DNA from: Streptomyces xantholiticus
GTDB lineage: Bacteria; Actinomycetota; Actinomycetes; Streptomycetales; Streptomycetaceae
Direction: 5' to 3'
Length of the DNA: 64,000 nucleotides
Assembly (NCBI RefSeq): GCF_014651015.1
Contig: NZ_BMWB01000030.1
Coordinates: forward strand, 1 to 64,000
A model generated the notes under the pieces. The model had not been told where the DNA came from and did not search any database. It was given only the letters and a program-made list of their open reading frames with translations. Both the position numbers and the translations under genes were made by a program. Positions 44,730 through 53,732 of this stretch are shown one piece after another; position 1 is the first letter of the stretch, and every line of letters begins with the position of its first letter.

Positions 44730-45120
44730 CCGACGGTCGGACCGCTTCTACGGCGCCCCCGACACGGTGCCGACGACGGCCTCGTACGACGATGCCGCCC
44801 CTTGGGTTTCAGACGGACATCACCCGCTCATCCGGCGCCGCCCTCGGCGTGCGGCAGGCGGCTGTCCCGTACGGCGGACCCCGCTGCCGGTGTGGTTCTT
44901 ACGGGCGGACGAGTCGAAGACCCGGCGCCCCACCGTGATCCTCATGAATAGCAGTGACGGGCAGAATGTCGATATGTAGACCTGCAGCGTTCCGGTCGCG
45001 CTGGACCTCGGCTGGAACGCCCTCGGCTACGAGGGGCCCGGCCAGGGCAGCTGCTCTTCGTGGACCAGGTGATCTTCCCGCTGGCCTGGGAGAAGGTCAA
45101 AAGTCCCCTCATCGACTGGG
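44730..45120 (+). pseudogene. broken alpha/beta-hydrolase fragment
   Basis: One frame reads TPLPVWFLRADESKTRRPTV and ILMNSSDGQNVDM, then a TAG. The next base stretch continues as VPVALDLGWNALGYEGPGQG, then LFVDQVIFPLAWEKV in another frame. The GYEGPGQG elbow and D-x-GWN are typical of the DUF1100/FrsA-like hydrolases of actinobacteria. In-frame stop, frameshift and missing ends show it is dead. Confidence 0.65.
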
Positions 45121-45395
45121 ACTGCCGGGTCCTCCTGATGACAGGGAGCAGAAAGTGGGCGGATACGGTCGCGGTGGGGAGCGATTGGTCGGCCCGTTGC
45201 CGCGAAGCGCGGGCCGCCGCTGCGTTTGTCCACGTCAGCGCCTCGGATAGCCTGGTTGTTAGCAGTTTGTGTTCGGGGATCCTGTGCCTGAGGACCTTGC
45301 GTCTGAGGGGCTGAACCGATGGTCGTGGGCGGCGGCCTGGCGCCGGACGAGCGGTCGGCGAGCGGAGCGCCCCTCACGGGCAGGGATGGGTCACT

Positions 45396-47516
45396 GTGGT
45401 GGACACGCGCGCGTCGACGAGTGATGTGCCGGACCGGCCGCCTCAGCCGGCGGTCGGGTACGCGGGTGTGTTCCGTGATCTGCTGCCGATCGCGCTGTGG
45501 AGGGCGGATTCGCAGGGGCGCATCGTGCAGTGGTCTCTCGCCGCCAAGGATCTGCTCGGCTACGCGCCGGAGGAGCTGCTGGGACGGTACGGGACGCCGA
45601 TCCTGGTGCCCGAGGCGAACAGGGAGCTGGCCGACGAGCTGGCGCGGAAGGTCAGGCTGGGCGAAGCCGTGCTCGGGTGCCTTCCGGTGCGGCACCGTGA
45701 CGGGCACATCGTGGAGATGGAGATGTGGATCTGCCCGGCCGCGGACGCGCAGGGTCGGACCGGTCTCCTGGCCATCGCCGCCGAGACCTCCGCGGTGGTG
45801 CACATGCGGGACTCGCTGGCGGCACTCGAGGGACTGTTCACCCAGTCCCCGATCGGTCTGGCCATGCTCGGCCCTGACTTGCGTTACCTGCGGGTCAACG
45901 ACGCCCTGGTGCGGATGAACGGCGTCCCCGCGGCCGAGCACATCGGCAAGCGGGTGGGCGAAGTGGCGCCTGGGGTCAATGCCGCGGAGCTTGAAACGGT
46001 GATGCGGCAGGTACTGGATCGGGGGGAGGCGGTGGTGGACTTCCGCCGCGCCGGTCGCACCCCGGCCGACCCCGATCACGACCGGACCTGGTCCTGCTCC
46101 TACGCCCCGCTACTCGGGGGCCCCGGTCAACCGCTGGGGCTGATCGCTTCCCTGATCGACATCACCGAAGGGCAGCAGGCCCACGTCCGGGCCGAACAGG
46201 CGGGCCGGCGCTTCGCCCTGCTGGCCGAGGCCGGCACGCGCATCGGAACGACCCTGGACCTGCGGAAGACCGCCGAAGAAGTGGTGCAGGTACTGGTGCC
46301 CCAGCTTGCCGACTCGGCCGACGTGCACCTGCTGGACAGGGTGCTCGCCCCCGATCAGGCCGCGGCGTCCTCTCACGGCGTGGCGCGTCGTATGGCGGTT
46401 CTCTACACCGATCCGGCCGCCCCGGCAGAGGAACTGGCGGTGGGCAAGACCTACCAGGTCCCGCCTGGCTCGGTGTACGAGCGAGTGATCGACGAGGGAC
46501 GTCCCCTGAACCTCTACCTGACCGATATCGAACCCCTGGTCACCGATCCGGGCAGCGAGCAGCTGCGTGACTACCTTCGCACCCGTGTGGGCTCGGCGCG
46601 CATGGTCCCCCTTCTCGCCCGGGGCAGTCCGCTCGGGGCGGTGCTGGTGACGCGTACCCGTGACCGGGAGCCGTTCGACGACCAGGACATCGTGCTCATC
46701 GACGAGCTGGTGGCCCGCGCGGCACTGAACATCGACAACGCACGCATGTACACCAGCCAGCGACATGCGGCGCTCACCCTGCAGCGCAGCCTGATGAACG
46801 CCTCGCTGCCGACAGTGACGGGGCTGGAGCTCACCGGGCGCTACCTGCCCGCCAGCGATCAGGAGGTCGGCGGTGACTGGTTCGATGTCATCGCGCTGCC
46901 GCGCGGCAGGACAGGGCTCGTCATAGGAGACGTGATGGGGCACGGGATCCATGCCGCGGCCGTCATGGGGCAGCTGCGCACCGCTGTGCGAACGCTGGCT
47001 CGCAGCGACATCGCACCGGCCCAGCTGCTCTACGCCCTGGACGCCACCGTGGCCGACCTGGGCGAGAACGCGATGGCGACCTGCGTCTACGCCGTCCACG
47101 ATCCAGCCACCAGTAGCTGTCTGATCGCCAGGGCCGGCCATCCACCGCCGGCCGTGGCCGACGCCCAGGGAACGGTCGCGTTCCTGGAAGGCCCCTCGGG
47201 TACGTCGCTAGGGGCAGGCGGACAGGGCTTCACCGACGAACGTGTTTCACTGCCCCCGCACAGCCTGCTGGTGATGTACACCGACGGACTCATCGAGACC
47301 CGCGACAAAGACCTCGACCAGGGCATGCAACAGCTCTCCCAAGCCCTTCGGCACCCCCACGTCCCGCTGGAGGAAATCTGCGACCACCTCCTGCGCCGAT
47401 TGCTGCCGCCCATGGTCCACGACGACGTGGCGCTGCTTCTCGTCAGGCCCCAGCCCGAGTCCCGTCAAGCTCCCGCCAACCCGGCCGAACCGCCGAAGCG
47501 CACGTCAACCTCGTAG
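45396..47516 (+). CDS. PAS-PAS-GAF-SpoIIE PP2C-type serine phosphatase
   Basis: 706 aa from GTG 45396 with GGGATGGG upstream. Two PAS domains (about 20-130 and 140-260; FRDLLPIALWRADSQGRIV, then FTQSPIGLAMLGPDLRYLR), a GAF domain (about 270-445), and a C-terminal SpoIIE/PP2C domain (about 455-690) with VGGDWFDV, IGDVMGHGIHAAAVMG, YTDGLIE and HDDVALLL. Predicted to sense small ligands, redox or oxygen through PAS/GAF and to act on an anti-anti-sigma protein. Second such phosphatase in 5 kb, separated from the first by a hydrolase wreck. Confidence 0.85.
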   Translation: MVDTRASTSDVPDRPPQPAVGYAGVFRDLLPIALWRADSQGRIVQWSLAAKDLLGYAPEELLGRYGTPILVPEANRELADELARKVRLGEAVLGCLPVRHRDGHIVEMEMWICPAADAQGRTGLLAIAAETSAVVHMRDSLAALEGLFTQSPIGLAMLGPDLRYLRVNDALVRMNGVPAAEHIGKRVGEVAPGVNAAELETVMRQVLDRGEAVVDFRRAGRTPADPDHDRTWSCSYAPLLGGPGQPLGLIASLIDITEGQQAHVRAEQAGRRFALLAEAGTRIGTTLDLRKTAEEVVQVLVPQLADSADVHLLDRVLAPDQAAASSHGVARRMAVLYTDPAAPAEELAVGKTYQVPPGSVYERVIDEGRPLNLYLTDIEPLVTDPGSEQLRDYLRTRVGSARMVPLLARGSPLGAVLVTRTRDREPFDDQDIVLIDELVARAALNIDNARMYTSQRHAALTLQRSLMNASLPTVTGLELTGRYLPASDQEVGGDWFDVIALPRGRTGLVIGDVMGHGIHAAAVMGQLRTAVRTLARSDIAPAQLLYALDATVADLGENAMATCVYAVHDPATSSCLIARAGHPPPAVADAQGTVAFLEGPSGTSLGAGGQGFTDERVSLPPHSLLVMYTDGLIETRDKDLDQGMQQLSQALRHPHVPLEEICDHLLRRLLPPMVHDDVALLLVRPQPESRQAPANPAEPPKRTSTS

Positions 47517-47892
47517 GTCCGCCCAGGGGGCCTCATTCTGCTTCTTGCTGCGGGCGCGCTCGGCGCCACCGCGCTGCCGGTGCCAGGGCAGGAACTGCGG
47601 CAACGGTGTCATCGCGTGCCCGCCCATTGATGGCAGCCGGTCCCGCCTGCGGGGGCCTCCCTCGTGATTGCAGCTGCACCGGACGGGACGGCACAGTGCC
47701 GGCCCAGGGGAGCGGGTGCACAAAGCCCTGTTCACCGGAGTGGGAGTCAGCACCGGGCCAATGGTCCGGCGCGTGCTGGTCGGGCCCGGACGACCTGGCT
47801 ACGACGTGGACCTTCGGGAAGTGGACGGGACCTCCCGCTGACGGACCTGCCATGTCTTGATGGGCATGCGGCCTGGGACTGGGAGGACAACG
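47517..47892. other. 376-nt intergenic region
   Basis: No convincing gene; several arginine-rich frames on both strands have no start signal. Ends at the short ORF 47893. Confidence 0.4.
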
Positions 47893-47937
47893 ATGAAGGC
47901 GTACACCGTCCATCACAGGAAGGAATCGGGGCCATGA
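47893..47937 (+). CDS. 14-aa ORF coupled to the next gene
   Basis: ATG 47893 with GGGAGGAC just upstream encodes MKAYTVHHRKESGP and ends in TGA 47935-47937, overlapping the ATG of the next gene (ATGA). It is either a leader peptide that couples translation, or the stub of a DUF2188-like protein, whose N-termini look similar. Confidence 0.4.
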   Translation: MKAYTVHHRKESGP

Positions 47938-48098
47938 CTGATCGGGGAAACGGGTACGTGATTCCCGAACCGGAGGAGGAGCCCGACTTCGCGGACGAGC
48001 ACTCTCGCCCCACCTATGCCGATGAGCCCTCGACGGAGGATCCCGACGAGTCGGTTCCCTCGGGGGAGGGCGGAGACGGGGGAATGGACCCCACCTGA
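47934..48098 (+). CDS. small acidic protein
   Basis: 54 aa from ATG 47934; its ATGA overlaps the stop of the 14-aa ORF. Very acidic (EPEEEPDFADEHSRPTYADE, STEDPDESVPSGEGGDGGMD), no membrane or signal segment, probably disordered. It could be a charge-mimic or simply a short conserved Streptomyces protein. No partner known. Confidence 0.45.
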   Translation: MTDRGNGYVIPEPEEEPDFADEHSRPTYADEPSTEDPDESVPSGEGGDGGMDPT

Positions 48099-48519
48099 AA
48101 GGTCCTTCGGCCAGGTGAAGCCGCAGCGTCGTCGGCACCCGGGCCCACGGGGCGCGGGCCGACGGATATGCCCTGGAAGGCCCATGAATATCTTGGTGAG
48201 AGGCCGTCCGGCCATTGGGCCGGGCGGCCCGGCGGTCATGCCCTGGCCGGGGCGGACCCACGGCAGGAACACCGTCAAGCGCGCCCTGCTGCCGCTGAAG
48301 GAGATCTTCGCCATACGCCAACGACGACTCACGCGGCTCCACCCTGCCGAATCGGTACAGGAACCGCTCATGCGGCTGCAGTTCAGCAAGCCCGCCGACC
48401 ACGCCCGGGCATTCGCCCGCAACCTCTCCCACCCGATACCCGGCAGAACGATCCGACTGCCCACCGTCACGCACCGGTGCAGTACTAGGATTTCGGCCGT
48501 CTGCGCGGCTGGCTGCGCC
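48099..48519. other. 421-nt region, unidentified debris
   Basis: The plus strand reads KRALLPLKEIFAIRQRRLTR, LHPAESVQEPLMRLQFSKPA and DHARAFARNLSHPIPGRTI in one frame, protein-like but unrecognised and running straight into transposase debris. It may be part of a vanished gene. Confidence 0.3.
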
Positions 48520-48690
48520 GCCCGGATCGCGTCCCGCATCGTCCGCCGCGGCACCGAACCTCCCAACCGACTGGGCCGGCATCGCAGGGTCGTGGAACGC
48601 ACCGTCGTGACTCAACGGATGCCCGCCGTCTGCACCGCCGATACGAGCGCAAGGCCGCGTACTTCCTCGACTTCGTCGACTCGGTCACCG
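48520..48690 (+). pseudogene. C-terminal fragment of an IS5-type transposase
   Basis: Across frames the plus strand reads RIVRRGTEPPNRLGRHR, VVERTVV, then RRLHRRYERKAAYFLDFVDS. This is the Glu-containing end (IARRG-E-LGRHRW-VERT-SWL) and the RYERKAA tail of IS5-type transposases, with frameshifts. Everything else is missing. Confidence 0.7.
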
Positions 48691-48786
48691 GGTAGCTCAT
48701 GGACGCGACGCTTGCGCTTTCGTTCGGCCCGCGGAACCGGGCACGTGCGGCAGGCTGCCTGCGGGCCGCTCCTGCACACGGGCGAG

Positions 48787-48821
48787 GCCCCTGCGTGCGG
48801 TGAAACCCGCAGGCAGGGGGC
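48787..48821 (+). terminator. strong hairpin upstream of the DUF4234 gene
   Basis: GCCCCTGC-G-TGCGG and CCGCA-G-GCAGGGGGC form a stem with one mismatch and a TGAAAC loop, followed by TTGTTTGGGG. An overlapping 11-bp pair (CTGCCTGCGGG, 48755-48765, with CCCGCAGGCAG, 48806-48816) could form instead. Confidence 0.65.
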
Positions 48822-48893
48822 TTGTTTGGGGTCCCGCCCGTGCGGCGCGCACGATCCCGGTGAGTGTGCTGCACTGGAATCAGGAGGTGCATC

Positions 48894-49295
48894 GTGTCCG
48901 GTCGTGCAGGGAAACCCAGGAACATCCTTCTTGTGTGGCTGATCTGGCCGCTGATCACGCTGGGCGTCTACCACTTCGTCTGGTATTACAAGGTGAATCG
49001 CGAGGCCCGTGACTTCGATCCGCGGATCGAAGTCAATCCGGCGTATGCCGTCCTGGCCATCCTCATCGGCTGGCTGGTGATCGTTCCTCCCTTCGTGTCG
49101 GTCTACAACACCGGTCAGCGCATTGCCGAGATGCAGAAGTCGGCCGGGATGCAGCCCAGTTGCAATCCCTGGATCGGGCTGATCCTCATGATCATCGCCG
49201 GCCTGCACGCGCTCTACTACCAGCACGAGCTGAACCAGATCTGGACCCACTACCGGAACCCGGCCGAGGGGCAACAGGTGCCTCTCGCTGTCTGA
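48894..49295 (+). CDS. DUF4234-family membrane protein
   Basis: 133 aa from GTG 48894 with AGGAGG 6 nt upstream. Three hydrophobic helices (about 12-30, 52-70, 95-112) and the family motif LITLGVYHFVWYYKVNREAR near residue 22-42 followed by DFDPRIEVNP. DUF4234 proteins are small membrane proteins of unknown function. It lies behind a terminator and before IS30 debris, so it is probably a single gene. Confidence 0.8.
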   Translation: MSGRAGKPRNILLVWLIWPLITLGVYHFVWYYKVNREARDFDPRIEVNPAYAVLAILIGWLVIVPPFVSVYNTGQRIAEMQKSAGMQPSCNPWIGLILMIIAGLHALYYQHELNQIWTHYRNPAEGQQVPLAV

Positions 49296-49390
49296 TGCCC
49301 GGGATCCGTGGCTTCGTGCGAAGCGGGAGCCGGTGCAGCGTGGGCCCCTGTCCGGTGGGCGAATTCCAGTGGTCGTATCGCAACGCGTGA

Positions 49391-49700
49391 TCACCGCCGT
49401 GTGGCGGTGAGCAGTTTGGACAGACGCTCGGCTGGGGTTTCCCCGTCGGGCGTCTTGCGTGGGCGGCTGTTGAGTTCGGCGGCGGCGTCCAGGTCCTGGC
49501 GGCTGTAACGCGACGCGCTGGTGCCTGGGGGGACTGGCGCAGCGGGCCGCTCGTGTTCTCGTTCGGCCCGGTCCGCACTGCCATGGGCAGGCAGGATTAC
49601 AGAAGTGGGCCGCGTGTTCGTGGCGGTGGAGAAGAGGTGGTGACTTGCCGGCTCGTTGCCCTGATCCCAGGTCAGTGACCGCCGTAGGTGGGCCAGAAGT
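49391..49700 (-). pseudogene. C-terminal fragment of an IS30-family transposase
   Basis: From about 49700 the minus strand reads LLAHLRRSLTWDQGNEPASH, a frameshifted NTRPTSVILPAHGSADRA block, then SRYSRQDLDAAAELNSRPRK and GETPAERLSKLLTAT to a stop at 49391. LTWDQGNE carries the second catalytic Asp of IS30 enzymes and RPRK-x-x-GxETPAE is the conserved tail. Frameshifts and loss of the N-terminal half make it non-functional. Confidence 0.8.
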
Positions 49701-50084
49701 TCGCTGATGGTGGCGGTGAAAGCCAGCGGGTGCAGGTCGTCGCCTGTGCGGGGTACAAGACGCACAGGTGGCCGTGCCGGCCCGGTGTCCGGGCAGACGT
49801 CGCGAGGCTGACGCCCCCGCCCCCGGGCGCCGGTGCGTGACGAACACGGCCTCGAGAGTGCGGCCCTTGAGCAGTCGGGGCAGGAGCCGCCGGTGCCGGC
49901 GTCCCAGTAGACGGTTTCCAGCACGAAGTCCTCACGCGCACCCTGTCCCGGCGGCGGGCCCTGGTCCGGACGTCCTTGACCCAGGCCGGGCAGCGGGGGA
50001 GTTATTGTCAAGACCTGTGGGTCGGCGGCGTCTGGTGCATTGGCCAGTCATCAAGAATCGACCAGGGGATCGGGGCAGTCGCGC
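49701..50084. other. 384-nt intergenic region, no gene seen
   Basis: Upstream remains of the IS30 element and the probable promoter of the next gene. Nothing else recognised. Confidence 0.4.
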
Positions 50085-50495
50085 ATGTCCAGTGGTAGCG
50101 ATCCACGGCCTCGATGGATCACAAGGCTCGTGGAAGAGTTGAGCGAGTTTCTGCAAGAGCCGGTGATACTCGTGGAGTCACTCAAAGAGTGCCTGGTCGA
50201 TGACGACGCTTTCTCCTGCCTCATCCGCAGTTCACCCCCGCAGGGCCGAGCTTTCCAGCTCAGCTGGGAGGGAATCCTCGGGATGGAGCCCATCGACGGG
50301 AAGCCCCACGCCAGTGTTTCGCTGTTTCTGTACAGCAGGAACCGCCGGCTCGCCCTGTCCGGCCATGCCGAGGGAAGTGTCCTGGAAATCGTGTATGAAG
50401 GCTCGCTGGAGCATGGTGGGCGATGGGCGAACCCCTGTTGGGATCAGGATGAGTTCGGCGAATACCTCACGTTCGAGACATACGGCGAGTGCTGA
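50085..50495 (+). CDS. hypothetical protein upstream of the WD40 gene
   Basis: 136 aa from ATG 50085; an ATG at 50040 in frame is the alternative. Soluble, mixed alpha/beta: a helix VEELSEFLQEPVILVESLKE, strands RAFQLSWEGILGMEPIDGK and ASVSLFLYSRNRRLALSG, and ending DEFGEYLTFETYGEC. It resembles small actinobacterial immunity-like proteins in style, but no family is recognised. The WD40 gene follows 187 nt later. Confidence 0.55.
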   Translation: MSSGSDPRPRWITRLVEELSEFLQEPVILVESLKECLVDDDAFSCLIRSSPPQGRAFQLSWEGILGMEPIDGKPHASVSLFLYSRNRRLALSGHAEGSVLEIVYEGSLEHGGRWANPCWDQDEFGEYLTFETYGEC

Positions 50496-50682
50496 GCTGA
50501 CGGCGATGATCTGTACGGGGTGCAGGAAGCGGAGCGGCGAGCTGTCCCGGACTCGTGCTCCCGCGACCGGACCCTGACGGGGTTTGGAGGGCACCACTGC
50601 TGTGACGCCTGCGGGAGTAGCACGGCATCGGTGAGTAATCGATGCTCTGCCCGGGCTGGAGTTCTGCTTACAGACTGAGCGG

Positions 50683-52971
50683 ATGTTTCCTACGCCGAAG
50701 TGCCCTGATTCCGATTGCCCACGCGCGTGGAGCACTTTCGGAGACGGATCGCAGCATTTGGGGGAGTGCGCATCGATCGACGGGGCACTGGCGGATCCGG
50801 GGTTTCTGGTGCGGGCCGATCCGGGGCGGGTGGAGGCTCTGCTGGAGGGCGTTGTGGTCCCGGAGTCGTGCTGGGTGGCATCGGTGTACCGGATGTCGGC
50901 CGGGCGGCACCGGGATGTCACTGCGGGGGTGCGGCGGCAGGTGCTCGCGCTGGACGCCGCGCGTCTGGGAAGCCGGCGTCTGTGCCATAGCATCTCCGCA
51001 GTGGAGGTGGACGGCGAGCCGACGGAGCGGTGGCAGGTGGCCTGGGCCGCCTCCACGGCTGGGCGCCCCTTCCGGCACGAGCTCGTCAACGGGCCCGGGA
51101 ACACCTCGATAGCCACGGCGCTGGTCGACGGCCGCCCCGTTGCCGTCACACTCGGCGACTACAAGAACCGCTGGACCAACACCCTGCGGGTGTGGGACCT
51201 GGTCACCGGCGGACAGGTGGGAGAAGTCCGGTGCACTCCGCCGGCGGACAAGGTGTTGGGCACCGCGGTGGTCGAGGGCCGTCCGGTCGCGTTCACTTGG
51301 GTTCGGCAGAACACGGCCGTGCGCATGTGGGACCTGAGTGCTCAGGCCCTGGTCGGCGAGTTCCCCCTGGGACAGCGCTGGGTTTCCGGATGGACGACGA
51401 TCACGCTGGACGGCCGGCAGGTTGCTCTCACCGGTGGGGATGACCCGACGGTCCGCGCATGGGACCTGGTGACCGGCAGGCAGAACCGTGAGCTCGTCCT
51501 GACCGGTCATGCCGGCAGCGTGTCAGTGCGGGCCACGGCGGTACTCGACAGACGCCCCGTCGTCGTGGCATCCGCAGACCAGGTGGTCCGGGTGTGGGAT
51601 CTGCGCACCGGCGAACCGGTAGGTGGGCCCATCGACACGGATACCGAAGGCGCTTTCGCACTCGTGGGCTGTGCAACGGCGAAAGTCGACGGCCGCGCGG
51701 TCGCGGTGACCGCCAACGCCCGTTCCCTGCGGGTGTGGGACCTGGCCACCGGGGAGCCGGTTGGCGAACCGCTTCTGGACCCCGGGCAACTCAACGGGTT
51801 TCTCACGGGCGTGACCACCACGACTCTGCAAGGTCATCCGGTCGCTGTGACAGTCTCCACCGATCAGGGCGGCATGCTCGAGGTGTGGGACCTGGCCAGC
51901 GGCGAACGGATCGGTTCACCCGACGACGGCTACGACGACGTCGGGCTGGAAAGCGTCGCCACGACCGTGGTGGGCGGTCGCCCGGTGGCAGTCACCTGCT
52001 GTCGCAGGGGACGGGTACGGGTGTGGGACCTGGTCTATGGCAAACCGCTCGGTGAACCCCGCACTGGCCACAACGCCACGGTGGACGCGGTGGCGACCGG
52101 GGTGGCCGACGGCCGTCCGGTCGCCGTCACGGCAAGCAGCGGCGATGGGACGGTCCGGGTATGGGACCTGGTCGGCGGGAAGCCGGTCGGCGAACCCTTC
52201 GGCGGCCTTACCGGTTCGGGTGTCTGGGCGCTGGCCACTGCCGTGGTGGACGGGCGTTCGGTCCTGGTCGCCGGCAGCGGTGACGGGAGCATGTTCATCT
52301 GGGACCTGACGACCGGTGAGCCGGTCGGTGAGCCGATGACCGGACACAGTGCCTGTGTTTCTGCAGTGGCGACAACAGTGGTCCGGGAACGACCGGTCGC
52401 CGTCACCGGAAGTTGGGACACCACGCTACAGGTATGGGATTTGTCGACGAGGGAGCCGGTCGGAGTGCCTCTGACTGGGCACTCTGACTGTGTGTCCGCT
52501 GTCGCCACGGCGGTGGTCTCCGGCCGTCCGGTTGCTGTCACGGGCAGTGACGACGCGACAGCTCGTGTCTGGGACCTGACGACCCGTGAGCCGGTCGGGG
52601 GGCCTCTGACTGGGCACGGTGACTGTGTGTCCGCCGTCGCCACGGCGGTGGTCTCCGGCCGTCCGGTTGCTGTCACGGGCAGTGACGACGCGACAGTTCG
52701 CATCTGGGACCTGACGACCCGTGAGCCGGTCGGGGGGCCTCTGACTGGGCACGGTGACTGTGTGTCCGCCGTCGCCACGGCAGTGGTCGCCGGACGACCG
52801 GTCGCCGTCACGGGCAGTCGCGACGCCACCGTGCGGATCTGGGACCTTGCCGGCGGCAGACCGATCGGCGAGGAACTGCTTTTTCCCGTGCCCGTCGAAG
52901 CCGTGGCAGCAACCTCCGACGGTCGGCTGCTGGTCGGCTTTGGTCAGGATCTTGCGGTACTGGTTCCATGA
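50683..52971 (+). CDS. WD40-repeat protein with 13 WD motifs
   Basis: 762 aa from ATG 50683. An N-terminal part of about 110 residues has two cysteines near the start and no recognised domain. Then come 13 copies of a WD-type unit ending in V/I-W-D-L (RVWDLVTG, RVWDLATG, IWDLTTR). Most units also carry R-PVAVT and EPVG-P, so blades average 45 residues. This suggests two stacked propellers forming a protein-binding scaffold in the cytoplasm. Three units near the 3' end (52471-52875) are near-identical at DNA level. No kinase or caspase-like domain is fused, as often seen in bacterial WD40 proteins. Confidence 0.85.
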   Translation: MFPTPKCPDSDCPRAWSTFGDGSQHLGECASIDGALADPGFLVRADPGRVEALLEGVVVPESCWVASVYRMSAGRHRDVTAGVRRQVLALDAARLGSRRLCHSISAVEVDGEPTERWQVAWAASTAGRPFRHELVNGPGNTSIATALVDGRPVAVTLGDYKNRWTNTLRVWDLVTGGQVGEVRCTPPADKVLGTAVVEGRPVAFTWVRQNTAVRMWDLSAQALVGEFPLGQRWVSGWTTITLDGRQVALTGGDDPTVRAWDLVTGRQNRELVLTGHAGSVSVRATAVLDRRPVVVASADQVVRVWDLRTGEPVGGPIDTDTEGAFALVGCATAKVDGRAVAVTANARSLRVWDLATGEPVGEPLLDPGQLNGFLTGVTTTTLQGHPVAVTVSTDQGGMLEVWDLASGERIGSPDDGYDDVGLESVATTVVGGRPVAVTCCRRGRVRVWDLVYGKPLGEPRTGHNATVDAVATGVADGRPVAVTASSGDGTVRVWDLVGGKPVGEPFGGLTGSGVWALATAVVDGRSVLVAGSGDGSMFIWDLTTGEPVGEPMTGHSACVSAVATTVVRERPVAVTGSWDTTLQVWDLSTREPVGVPLTGHSDCVSAVATAVVSGRPVAVTGSDDATARVWDLTTREPVGGPLTGHGDCVSAVATAVVSGRPVAVTGSDDATVRIWDLTTREPVGGPLTGHGDCVSAVATAVVAGRPVAVTGSRDATVRIWDLAGGRPIGEELLFPVPVEAVAATSDGRLLVGFGQDLAVLVP
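52471..52875 (+). repeat. three 135-bp tandem repeats inside the WD40 gene
   Basis: Units at 52471-52605, 52606-52740 and 52741-52875, each 45 codons. The first two differ at about six positions. The third matches the second almost perfectly for its first 57 nt, then diverges. This points to recent duplication or gene conversion of WD blades. Confidence 0.9.
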
Positions 52972-53263
52972 CGCGACCGTCGAGTGCTGGCGAGTGGCAC
53001 GCGAAGCCGTCCATCGTTCCCCTCACCGAACCCATTGATGAGCTCGTGGGATGCCACGAGTGGTGTCACCGGCCTCGCCTCCGCCGCGCGCCGTCTCACG
53101 GCGCGGGCCCGGGAAGTTGCTCGGCGCGGCGGCTCACGATCCGACAGCGCAGATAGTGGGCGAGGTTGAGTCGGGGCGTTTGGTTTGGATCTAGACTTTG
53201 CAGCTCGCCGCCATGACCGGCTGACGGTGGTCGACGGCCTGAATCACGGGAGGAAGGTTGGCG

Positions 53264-53728
53264 ATGCACACCGTGCCCTGGTTGCAAGTAGTTGCGAAGC
53301 AAGGCGCTCTGCCTGTCGATCTGCTGCTGCCCGTGACCGGCAGAACGTACGTAGCGCGTCTCGACGGCCGGGAGATGCGCGACATGGACGCTGTGTTCCA
53401 AGAGTTCTACGACGGACTGAGGCTGCCGGATTACTTCGGGTGGAACTGGAATGCCCTCTCCGACTGTCTGCGTGATCTGAAGTGGCTGTCTGCGGACCAC
53501 TGCGTACTGATCCTCGAGGCCGCGGATGAGGCACTGTCGGGCGATCCCTTCGAACAGCGGCTGCTCTTCAACACCCTGCTGCGGGCAGGTCAGGCATGGT
53601 CCTACACACAGCGGCCCGAGGGCATCGAACTCGGCAGGCTCGTGGTTGTCATGTCTTGTGATGCCGCAGCCGTCCCGTCCCTGCAGGGACGGCTGCAATC
53701 CTGCTTGGAAGAGACGGCATCGTCATAA
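53264..53728 (+). CDS. barstar-like ribonuclease inhibitor
   Basis: 154 aa from ATG 53264, with GGAGGAAGG 8 nt upstream; a TTG two codons earlier is less likely. The barstar signature is clear around residues 43-70: AVFQEFYDGLRLPDYFGW followed by NWNALSDCLRDL, i.e. the FG-NWDAL-DCL block that binds the nuclease active site. The C-terminal LVVVMSCD fits the last strand of the fold. The N-terminal 30 residues are extra. Barstar proteins neutralise barnase-type RNases; no barnase-like gene is seen here, so it may be an orphan immunity protein. Confidence 0.85.
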   Translation: MHTVPWLQVVAKQGALPVDLLLPVTGRTYVARLDGREMRDMDAVFQEFYDGLRLPDYFGWNWNALSDCLRDLKWLSADHCVLILEAADEALSGDPFEQRLLFNTLLRAGQAWSYTQRPEGIELGRLVVVMSCDAAAVPSLQGRLQSCLEETASS

Positions 53729-53732
53729 GGCC

